Part shown: one piece after another, positions 45,818-55,245 of the stretch | Layout: each line of letters starts with the position of its first letter | Position numbering within the stretch: the stretch's first letter is position 1 | NCBI GenBank assembly: GCA_001949185.1 | Contig: BDGG01000005.1 | Location: forward strand, 1,601,249-1,665,248 | Length of the DNA: 64,000 bases | Reading direction: 5' to 3' | From: Ramazzottius varieornatus | Taxonomy: Eukaryota; Tardigrada; Eutardigrada; Parachela; Ramazzottiidae | Program-made: the position numbers and the translations under genes | The notes under the pieces: model-generated | What the model was told of the DNA's origin: nothing | The model's database searches: none | Seen by the model: the letters and a program-made list of their open reading frames with translations, nothing else

Positions 45818-47132
45818 ATGACCGAGGTGGAGTGCAGCGCGGCTGCAAATGGAGATCTCTCCACAATGATTACTTCCAGCAAGGTGGACGCAAATTCTTC
45901 TGAAAGGACAGTCAAGATACGAGTGATGGAGGACGATACGAACATGCGTCTTGAAGATTTCACGCAAAGTTTTGCTACAGGTAAGAGCTAACGTTTGGTC
46001 CTACCCAGATTAACTCGCGCACGTTGGTTGTCTTGTTTCTGGGTGGATGGTACTTTCCTACATCGGTAGTTTAGTAACCGGCCACGTCTCTATACTGTAG
46101 GTCAAGTTGTGTGGGCTATCAACAAGGGCTGGCGCAAGGCCAAGATCATCGCAATGGAGACGGACAAATATCCCGGTGACCACAGCTTTCCCGTCCCTGT
46201 TTACAAGGTTCACTATCTCCGCTTTGGAAAAAGGTAAGCACGGAATTATTCCGGACCTCAAACATGGCTGACTGCACCTTTTGCTCAGGTACGACGAGTG
46301 GATGTTTGGCGATTCGATCATGCGCGTTGGAACTGAGAATGATGCGAAGGCCGCAGCCGAAAATGAAGCCTTCGTGAGAACCACGTAGGTTCGACAGAAA
46401 GAAGCATTGGCCATGGACTTTATCCTATAAGATGGACTAATCTGTCCAAATTTTGATGTTTCAGGGTGACTAAGCGAATGAGAAAGAAAGCGACAAAGAA
46501 AGGGGAGACGGGAATGGAGACGGTGAAGGAGAATGAGAGCATGCCGAAAGCCGTTACTCCTTTATATTCCGCGGAAACCCTTCCAGAAATTTCGGATGTG
46601 CGTGAAAATTCCGTGCTGGACAGTAGCTTCGATGGTCCTCCTTCAAATATGGCAGAGGTCGAAGTCAGTACGGAACATGTTCAAGTTAGTCCGAACTTGA
46701 TTCTGGTTCGATGAAATCACTCGCAGTATGCTTGATAGTAATCTTTTGTAATTTTAGCAGGAAGATCGCAGCGATGATGGGAGATTGGTAATAGACAAAG
46801 AAGCACACATTGAACGGGTAACAGGCAGAGTCAGCGCAGAGTTCACCAATAAAGCTGCTCCTACGGCCACGAAAGAAGACAACGACAAGGACGATACTTC
46901 CGGCGCTTCTCCCCTTAAGCGAGGACATGGTCGACCTGCAAAGGGTGCTGCGAAGGGCGCGAAGAGGAACAACAGGACTAATACCGCACAGACGAGTCAA
47001 CCACGAAGCAAAGCCAAAGAACCCGAACCAGTAGACTGCTCTGAAGATGAGGACCTGGAGGAGGACGATAACATAGAGTCTGCCAATAAAGTCTTCAAGG
47101 ACGCAGTTTTCCATTCGACTGCTGCGATCTAA
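45818..47132 (+). CDS. Chromo-barrel (Tudor-knot) nuclear protein with AT-hook
   Basis: It is probably a chromatin reader. The first ATG is 45818 (MTEVECSAAANGDLSTMITS), right after an acceptor-like GCTGCAG. Exons 2 and 3 encode QVVWAINKGWRKAKIIAMET, VPVYKVHYLRFGKR and YDEWMFGDSIMRVGTENDAK, the V-H-Y...YDEW pattern of chromo-barrel domains in MRG15, MSL3 and ARID4. Later exons are charged: VTKRMRKKATKKGETGMETV, then SPLKRGHGRPAKGAAKGAKR, which has an AT-hook GRP core, and an acidic SEDEDLEEDDN. The stop TAA lies at 47130-47132. Intron phases agree throughout. The frame stays open past the stop to a donor at 47204, so the annotated end may be a truncation. The exact family is not fixed. Confidence 0.72.
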
Positions 47133-47292
47133 AAGATGAAAGACATTAGAGGACAGACTGCTAAGAAGCAACGACTCTCGCATAGAAAGATCCCTAATAC
47201 TTCAGGTAAGTTTGTCATCAATGTTCCACTGTTCGCGACATCAGGCACGAAGTTGAGGTTTGTGCACATTCAACAAATAGGCAGCTAGATGA

Positions 47293-49392
47293 TTGGTTAG
47301 GCATTACGATATGAAAGTTAGGAGTACACTGGGCATAACATGGAGTGACTTGCGGTTGACTTCCGGTGAGGCTATACGTCGAGTGTCGAAAGGCCATTCG
47401 CTCACAAACAGAATCCAGAATCGTCTGGCCTCGCTGACTGAACATTGGACCAACCTTCGGTTGAAATACGAAAGAGATCGATCCAAGGCATCGTCCGGAC
47501 GACGGTGACGGTAGTCCAGCAGACCAAGAGTGGTACCCCGGTGCAGAGAACCGCGTCGATGCAATTCCCCCAAGAAGTTCCTGTCCAGTTGGACGCCAGA
47601 TACGTTTCCGAGAGGTGTAGTACCATCTCGAAATCGTTTGTCCAGCTCCAGAACGAAGGTGCTCAACGACACAAGCTGTTGAGCGAAGCTGCTGGCGTAC
47701 GCGAGTTCCTCCGGGTAAGTGTTGCTCGACAGGAAAATCAATAAGAATTGTATTGAAAAATACTTCGTTTGAAAACCCAAAAAATATTGACGTTGACTGG
47801 TTGACGTTGGCTATGTTTTCCAGGATCATCTGGCGGAAAAGGAAAGCGAGCTGAAAAGTGGTGTCTTACAGTCGCTCTTTGAGGCTCCCGTGGACGACTT
47901 GATGGAATGGTGTGATGTCACGATGGCCACTTTGGACGAGCAACCTTACATTCCTGACCAGAAATCAGCCAGCGAGCTCCGACAGCAATACTCGGCGGTC
48001 AGTGACGACATTCGCGCCCACGATCCGGAGTTTGATAGTGTGGAGGAGCTGGGCAAGAAGTCGGTGAAAGCAAGTCCGGCTTACGAACCGGAAGCCAAAC
48101 AGACTTTCGAACAACTTCAGGTACGCGCTTAGTCACAATAATCTGTCCATTGTTTATCAACTTGATGTGTTTTAATGAAAGTTTCTTTCAGGCTCTGAGG
48201 AAAGAACTGAACAGGAAAGCAACCGAGAAAGAAAAGGCTCTCGAGTGAGCTGAGTCGTTACTCGAAACCAGCCGAAAAGTCAACCGAGCGCTTGACGAGA
48301 TCTACCGTCTGGAGAACATCCTGGCCGAGCAACCGGAAGTTGGACTCTGCTTCGTCGTCATGAAGACTCAACGCTGACTTGAACGCGACGGCTCAACGTA
48401 ACGCGAAGGTACTTGATGCCGGTCTGACTTTAATCAACGCTCCGCCGAACAACCACAACCTGATTCACAAGCCCCACGACAAAGTGTCGTCCTCGCTGAT
48501 CGAACTGCAAGAAGCTCTTGGCAGGTTCGCCGATCTTCATGGCCAAGCAGAGAAAAGAAAGGCGATGTTGGAAGACTCGCTGGGCTTTCAGTCGTGGAAG
48601 GCCGATGTGGACGAGATCAACCACTGGATGGATGGGCTTCTACCGACGATGAACGCGGAGCCTTCGGAAGAAGAACTGAGATCGAAAAAAGGATACCGAA
48701 AGCACGCCAAGCAGGTACGTGGAAATTCTCATTTTAGCACTGCGGCACAGCCCTGACTGTTTGATGGGTTGCTCAACAAGGCCGTGCCGTAAGGTTATCG
48801 AGTTGTAGTTTGCAGGTTGCTGACATTAACGCCAACACTGAAATTATCAAAGAGCTTCCCAGTCACGGTAAAGCCATAATCGTTGCTTGGTACTTCGCCT
48901 CAACGACGATCACGACATGTTCGGAACAGATGCTGACTTCGTGGATCGACTTGACGAACCGTGCGGAGCTGATGAACCAAAAGTTCGAGCAGGCCGCCAA
49001 GGCTCGTGGCTTCCTTGGGGACGTCGACTCAGCCTTCGGCGTCGCCGGAACAGGTGCCTGAACGAGCTCAAGCTCTTGAAAGTCTTCGTCAGTGACTATC
49101 AGCGGCTTGGGAAGAGCGCAAGGCGTCGCTGGATGAAACCTTCAATGCCAGAAAGTTCCTGCGAGACCTCGACCAGATCGACGCGACCAGTGCCACGCAG
49201 GCCGCCTACTTGGACACCAAAGAGCTATCAGACTTGACGGGAGACCAGATCCGCAAGTTAATCTCGAGCCACTGGGCTTTCGAGAAAGTGGTGGCACAAC
49301 AGGCAGAGAAGCTTAGGAACTTGGAGAACCAGGCAGTTATTGGTGCAAGAACGCACAGTCGATCGTGGTCGAGTGTTCGGACATGGCCATAA
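47293..49392 (+). pseudogene. Spectrin-repeat pseudogene
   Basis: Several frames in series read like spectrin repeats: LTNRIQNRLASLTEHWTNLR, ERCSTISKSFVQLQNEGAQR, then from 47824 DHLAEKESELKSGVLQSLFE and DDLMEWCDVTMATLDEQPYI. Later pieces are SSLIELQEALGRFADLHGQA, then NARKFLRDLDQIDATSATQA and AYLDTKELSDLTGDQIRKLI. The regular tryptophan and heptad pattern fits the repeats of spectrin. The frame is broken by a TGA near 48248 (KEKALE then AESLLE), by frame changes near 47440, 48380, 49060 and 49170, and by stops. It is too damaged to encode a protein. It lies between the two halves of what may once have been one chromatin gene. Confidence 0.72.
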
Positions 49393-49599
49393 CCGTGACC
49401 AGCATAACAGTCAAGCAATCTGAATTTCAAACAACTCAGCACAATAGGTGTATCGATTCAGTCACATAATTTTTCCCACAGATGAGGAAGTGAGGTCGTT
49501 GGATATACGTACAAGGAAATGTCAGTTCGCCGGTGCAATATGCGTACCTTGTGTTTGCTGAAGGTCAATCTAGGTGTTCTAATTTTAGGCCAAGGAACG

Positions 49600-50753
49600 A
49601 AAAGAATTCGATCTGCAGGAAAGGCAGCTCGCACGTCCGGTAACTTTTTTGAATAAAATTTGTTTCAACGTGAAACACAACTGAGCAAGCTTTCGTTTCC
49701 CAGCTAAGAAACATTCAGCTCCTGCTAAAAGAAAGCGAAGTCAGGCTGCCAAGGATATGCACAATACTGGTAGCGATAGCGAGGACGAAGCCAGTGTCGC
49801 GGACAAGAAGCAGAGAATGAATATTCCGTACAATGGAAAAAATGGAGGCTCTGGAAGGCCCGTGGGAAAGAAACCCGACGCTACTCCTGATGCAGAGTCG
49901 GATGATAGTGAGAAAGCAGAAGATGGTGATGATTGGTGGGAGGTTGACAGCGGTAAGCGTCAAGCAACTTTCCTACAGCAAGTGGGTTGGTTGACAACCC
50001 ACACGCTGAACTTGACAAGAATGCTTTTCCAAGTGGCGCACGTGTTCAGTGTAGATAGTTGAAAGCGTGTGCCGGTTGGTGGACCTAACTGTACTTGCAA
50101 TTTTCAGAGGTCGACCACCAGAAACTTATAGCTTTGGACAAGACTGTCAACCTTGATGGAGCTGCCCGTAATCCGGAAGCCATCGCGACTCTCGAAACCG
50201 GCCAAGACGACGCAACGGTCCTTCTGGGACCGTGGTAAGGCGCTGTTGAACAGCACAACTAGTCCAGTTCACGCGATATTCATGCTATTGGTAGCACCGT
50301 CCGATATATTGTGAACACCTACCAGTTCAGTTTGCATTAAAGCCAAGCCACTCGAGTTCTTTGTAGGATGCGACGAGTGTTCGTGCCGTCGAAGAACAAG
50401 ATGTTGAGGTTCTCTGGCGTGGAGCTGTTCTTTAGAAAGTATGTTGAGCTGAATTAATTGATAATCTCCGCTCCTCGTTTTTACTCGTATAGCCTGCCAC
50501 TCTTTGCGGATATGTTCAGTGAAAAGGCTACGCGCAGCCCGGCCCCGGACTTCGAGCCAAGATGGGGATTCGGTTTAAACGAATGCTTCCTGATGAGAAG
50601 TACGCTCGGAACAACATAAACTCTTTTGGAGAAGAGCTCAAGCCCAACTTCACTCTTTCCAAGAACGGCCTTATCGAGTTTCCCGACTACACCGGGCTCC
50701 GACTGGAATATATTCTGGGATACATTACCAAGGCATCCAGCAGATACCACTAA
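49600..50753 (+). pseudogene. Eroded or unassigned exons, nuclear-protein-like
   Basis: Short exons with good splice signals include APAKRKRSQAAKDMHNTGSD and a Ser/Asp-rich piece ending EDGDDWWEVDS (49700-49951). EVDHQKLIALDKTVNLDGAA follows (50109-50236). Near 50370-50440 the exon can be read in two frames, and at 50562-50753 NSFGEELKPNFTLSKNGLIE and YILGYITKASSRYH occur in a frame different from the preceding FADMFSEKATRSPAP. I recognise no family. The composition suits the tail of the chromo-barrel gene, cut off by the UAA at 47130 and by the spectrin-like insertion, but this is inference. Confidence 0.35.
50010..50080. repeat. Family 1 hairpin copy h
   Basis: CCAAGTGGCGCACGTGTTCAG faces AAGCGTGTGCCGGTTGG. 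The left core is perfect and the right arm has changed. It lies in a gap between exons of the eroded nuclear-protein region. Confidence 0.72.
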
Positions 50754-50760
50754 GTTGCAA

Positions 50761-51242
50761 CCCGTTCAAGCTAACTTGGCGCGGTCGACTTTACGATGCT
50801 GAGAAGAAATAAGCCTGCTGTTCTTTCTTTGTTCTGCTCTGTTCTATTTTGGTTGGGTGTTCTGATTCCGTGAGTGAAACAGTAAACTCACATAAATCGA
50901 ATCGGAGCTTGGATATCGGTCGTTGCAACTGAACGTAGTAGTGTTTGAGGAACTGCACAACGGTTTTAGCCTGATCAAGACTAACAAAGCTGCAACAGGC
51001 TGGTCGAGTGTGGAATGCGTCGTCTAAACTAGTCCATCGCTCAAAACACGTTGCGCGATAAGAAATATAGTTTTTCGCCGAAGCATTAACATTCCGAAAA
51101 GCATTATCTGAACCTTCGAGTCAATCTTCGAGTCAACCCTTCGAGTCAACCTTCAAGTCAACCTTCGAGTTCGAAAAAGCCAACTGTTACAGCGAGCTGT
51201 TATATTATCATGATACTGATAACATCCTAATTTGAGTCGAGG
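50761..51242. other. Spacer with start of the GAGTCAACCTTC repeat
   Basis: No gene is seen. Bases 51112-51170 hold four copies of a 12-bp unit (TTCGAGTCAACC) that recurs at other points of the adjoining transposase region. Confidence 0.6.
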
Positions 51243-53230
51243 TTAAAGTACTGCATTGTCAGTACCTGATGCAGTGTCGTCAGATTTCGTTGAAGGATGG
51301 GACTGGGCGACGACTGTTTTCTTCGAGTTGTGTAGGTAGATGTCTCCAGGGTCTCCGAAGAACAAACGCTCAATCTGCAGCCTGACGTACTTTTCATCGT
51401 AGATGCGACTTTCCTGGATACGCAGTGCTGCGAATTCCGGACGGAGCTTAAATGGCCCCTGGTCGAACAGTGCGTTCACCATATCGTTCTTCTGCTCCTC
51501 TGCCATCTTTAACATTCCCAGCGTCACTTGCCTGAGATCTGCTACCTCGCCCACAATTCGCTTGACTTTCGAGTGGAAGGCTTCGTTGTAGTTAGTCGTG
51601 GCTAGGTTCTTCTGCATACCGACTTTTGTCGTTCCGGAAGAATTAGCTTTCCTTCAAATTTCGTTTTCTGGTACTTGACAAACCATTCGAAGAACTTGTC
51701 ATGCTTCCACCTGCTTTCACACGATTCGAGCTGCTGGCGAAAAAGCTCTACTGTCTCCGAGTCAATCAAGCCGGGCGAATGGTTATTATTCTCATTGTGC
51801 TCAAATCCGTAGATGTCGAACATGATCAGTCTTTTCCGCTTCGCGTCGATATCTGTAAGATAAAACGCTAATGAACGATCTGCGTCAACCTTTGAGTCAA
51901 CCTTCGAGTGAACATTTTAATCACCACTGAGGTTCGCAAACAACCACTTACCTTTGAAATCATTGCATATCTTCCTACTCACTCCGTCGCGAGAATGAAT
52001 GGCACAAAGAGCGTGCTCGGAATCGTCGAAGACGTACAAGAAGGCGTTGTATAGGGCCGTCTCACCGTCAGTGATGTGTCGGAGCTTCCAGTCCTGTTCC
52101 GGTTTGCCCACCGACTGCCTCAGGAACCAACCAAACTCCTCATACGCCTTCTGCTTAAGAGATGGTGTGAGGAAGGACGCCATCTGAAGCAGCGCTGGAC
52201 CGCCGGTAACACGGTTTTGTGGCAATGGGTGCACCATTACAGTTGTCACAATGTATTTTCCTCCCATGTTGAAGGTGGTGTCGCTGTACATCGCCTGCTT
52301 GAATTTCGGTCCACAAAGCCAGCAAAGAGATTCAGCTGGTACGAGTGAGTGAGGATGTAGGTCAAGAACTGCTCGCCGTCCATTTCCACTGAGCGTAAAT
52401 GGACGTTCTGGTGTCCGTCAAGGAACTGCGCGATGCTTCCGCCGAACACACTTTTCTTTTCCGCGGCTTTTGCGTTGACTGCCTGTTTCACGTTCTTTGG
52501 GCGGTGAAATGGATTAACCACGATGTCTTCGGGAGACTCTGCAGATGAGCAGGCTTCTTTGTAGGCGCGCATAGGACTAAGACCGGCGCCGCGACTGTCA
52601 AGCTTGACTTTCTCCCGCAGAAGACCTGTAACCCCTTGCGAGCTACGCTCCTTCCCAACAGCAAACTCTTCCGGCGTATTGCCCCTGCTCCAATGCACCG
52701 ACACGACAGCCACACAGTTCTCCGACATCACAAGAGAGCCTAGAAAAGTGGAATTTTTGTAACACGATCCATGTTTAGTGTTCCATGTTTCGACTACAAG
52801 CACTGTTCAACCTTCGAGTCAACCTTCGAGTCAAACTTCGAGTCGATCTACTACTTTCCGAACTGAGTCATCCAAACTGTTTTCGGAGATGGAAGAAGAT
52901 CTGATATGCTCACCTTGTCCTTCTACGAAGAAAGAAATTACTCGTTTTGCTGCGGACACCGTGTTCGAATAATAGCGGTGAAGGCAATAAAGTGGTCCCT
53001 CAAGGCCATCTTCCAACGTTTCCCAGCGGCTGTACTTGAAGTGCCATGTTCCGTTGCGGTCAGTAGCCAGAAGTGAAACAGCGCGTGCTTTCTGCGACTC
53101 TTGGAGTTGCACGGCAGCCATTGCAGATCCCTGGAATTTGATTGGCATTCTAGTATTTGCGTAAGTTTCAGCAACTTCGATATCGCGCAGACGATCCAGC
53201 ACACTAGCTACACCGGCGCCGGTTTTGAAG
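51243..53230 (-). pseudogene. MULE-type transposase, eroded
   Basis: Minus-strand exons read, in order, DRLRDIEVAETYANTRMPIK, MSENCVAVVSVHWSRGNTPE, FLDGHQNVHLRSVEMDGEQF, then MYSDTTFNMGGKYIVTTVMV, KASFLTP-like ASFLTPSLKQKAYEEFGWFL and ITDGETALYNAFLYVF, with HALCAIHSRDG. The SDTTFN Asp and ITDGE Asp match the MULE (Mutator) DDE domain. A last segment is LATTNYNEAFHSKVKRIVGE. The frame changes near 51630 (KLILPERQ against GTTKVGMQKN), so a lost or gained base is likely. Some introns contain the 12-bp GAGTCAACCTTC repeat. Terminal inverted repeats were not found by eye. It probably inserted within or next to the helicase fragment that follows. Confidence 0.65.
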
Positions 53231-53457
53231 AACTTCAGATCGTTACTGCAAAAGCATACCGATTTAGAAACGACTAGTTATGTTTTCGAGTTTTCGCTTC
53301 TTACCACAGGTACAATGCATCCAGAACAGAGTCTTCTTTCGAGGTTTTCTGTACTGGGACAACGCCGAGTTCGGCAAATATCCCGATTGGCTCTCCACTA
53401 AAAGAAAGCAGGCTCAATGTCATTGCAAACGTCGCGATTTGATGAGCCTTACAGTCA

Positions 53458-53651
53458 AGATTCAAGTGAACCTTCGAGTCAACCTTCAAGCCAACCTTCG
53501 AGCCAACCTCCGAGTCAACCTTCGAGTCAACCTTCAAGTCAACCGTCAAGTCAACCGTCAAGTCAACCGTCAAGTCAACCGTCAAGTCAACCGTCAAGTC
53601 AACCGTCAAGTCAACCGTCAAGTCAACCGTCAAGTCAACCGTCAAGTCAGG
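53458..53651. repeat. 12-bp tandem array (CAACCGTCAAGT)n
   Basis: About 16 units of 12 bases; the first seven vary (CAACCTTCGAGT, CAACCTTCAAGC) and the rest are identical CAACCGTCAAGT. Similar units occur at 51112-51170, 51888-51912 and 52806-52842. The array is open in both strands because 12 is a multiple of three, but this is not evidence of coding. Confidence 0.95.
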
Positions 53652-53829
53652 TAACCTCTACCTTACCTGATTTCATCCGTAGCACTGGTTTCCTCGGTAT
53701 CTGAAGAGCTGATAAAACTAACGGAGAGGTTCGAGACATCTGCTTCATCACCGCTGTTATCGGACATATCCGCGATGGCCCTGCAGCGATGCACAAACAT
53801 ACGCCAGGTTTACGAATAACGCACCGATT

Positions 53830-54783
53830 TGCGAGGTTCGACCTACCTCTTCCTTTGCGAGCTTGAAGGAGGCGCGGATCCTTCCCGTGACATGTTGTGG
53901 TCCGCACTGTGCTTCCAAACCTAAATGGGTGGATGGGATGTCTGCGAGGGATCCTCGCTACGTCTCTGTACTCCGCAAGGACTACCGAAGCTCGCCGCAG
54001 ATCATGTCGACCTCATCCGCAGTCCTGTACGATAGCGAGATGACTTTTAGTGGCCGATACGAAGCGGACAATTCACCACTTCCGCCCCTGCAATTCCTTC
54101 AAGTAGACGGCATCGTCAAACTTAGGTACTCGTACGTACGATATCATGAATGCCCAAACTAATATAAAGCAAGAACTCAGCAAACGAAAAATCGTAGTAT
54201 TTGCGCAAGTGGCGCATTGCTTCAGCCAATAAAAACGGAACGTGCGCCACTTAGGGAAACAATCTTGTCGGGCTTCTTTGCTGATCTCTTATTCAGCAAG
54301 TTGTGTTTTTCTGAATAGGGTTCTAGGGGGAGTCGCTTCCTATGTCAACGTAATAGAAATGCGGATGGTAGTCCAGCAAGTCCAGTCCTTCTACGCTGCC
54401 GGCCTGAAGCCACAGGAAGTTGGAGTCTTCTCTCCAGCAGTTCGCCAGCTGCAGCTCATCAGGGATGAGCTCGTGAAGATAAACGTCCCAGTTCCGGTGA
54501 TCGGTCATGTGGATGAGTTTCTAGGGGGCGAAGTGATTGCACTGGTCATCAGTTGCGTCCAGTCGTATTCTGAATGGGCGAAGGAACCCGAAGATGTCGT
54601 GGGCTTCATTGGACATCCCGAGTTGTCCAACTTCGCCATTTCACGGGCCAGGAGATTTGTGAGTATCGTGGGGAACCTGAAATTCCCTCATCGAGAGGAC
54701 CTCTTCTGGCGCTTGTTCCTCAGAGATTCAACTCGAAAAGGCTACTTGAGTTTGGACATGACACTCACGATGCTAGATTTATA
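53830..54783 (+). pseudogene. C-terminal fragment of an SF1 RNA helicase (MOV10/UPF1-like)
   Basis: The first exon reads DPRYVSVLRKDYRSSPQIMS and SSAVLYDSEMTFSGRYEADN, the motif IV region (normally NYRSHP). After an intron holding a family 1 hairpin, the second exon gives QVQSFYAAGLKPQEVGVFSP, then HVDEFLGGEVIALVISCVQS in place of the motif V EEFQGQE, and FAISRARRFVSIVGN, the motif VI region. It ends LSLDMTLTMLDL at 54783. No Walker A or B segment is present upstream: the MULE element and tandem repeat lie there instead. The fragment cannot be an active helicase alone. A 5' piece may survive at 44.5-45.1 kb. Confidence 0.62.
54174..54286. repeat. Family 1 hairpin copy i (helicase fragment intron)
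   Basis: CGCAAGTGGCGCATTGCTTCAGCC faces AACGTGCGCCACTTAGG, with outer arms CAGCAAAC and TTTGCTG and ATCTTGTCGGGC. It retains the TTCAGCCAATA loop seen in copy a. Confidence 0.85.
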
Positions 54784-55245
54784 ACTGACTTTTGCTTCTG
54801 ACAAAAATATCAGTGTTACTTTCCCATTACTCCCCATTAGGTGTTGTACTTGTACCTTTCTTTTGACGATAAATGATTTGATGGTATTCTTTGTAAACAC
54901 AGTGTATTCTACCGTGTTCTTTCCCATTTCATGCTCTGTTGGGAATTTTTTCCTGTCACTTCCGTGTTTGTGAGAATAGTTTATTTGACAGCCGCCAGAG
55001 GGCTGTAACTTATCACAGTAAATTAGTAATGTGAAATCGTCGTGGATGTTTCCGGATTTCGGTATTCAGACAAGTTCCGTTGTATACTGATAACAGACAC
55101 ATATCAGAGTAAAAACCAAAGTTACCACCGTCACACTTATCATCGAAGAGAACGTCAGAAGATTGTACCTATATGCACTCTACAGACTCCAGCTGTGCAC
55201 AAAACTATCTTCAAGCAGGCAGAAAAGAAAGCACAGAGTAGCATG
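54784..55245. other. Intergenic between convergent genes
   Basis: No gene is seen between the helicase fragment stop and the NAE1 stop. It should hold 3' UTR and poly(A) signals; AATTAGTAATGTGAAA is present but no perfect AATAAA was noted for the + strand. Confidence 0.35.

Noticed and set aside
53417-53704. Open frame coding for (SQPS)n or (TVDL)n repeats
   Set aside because: It is a by-product of a 12-bp tandem repeat, which is open in several frames on both strands; no start, splice or family evidence supports a protein.
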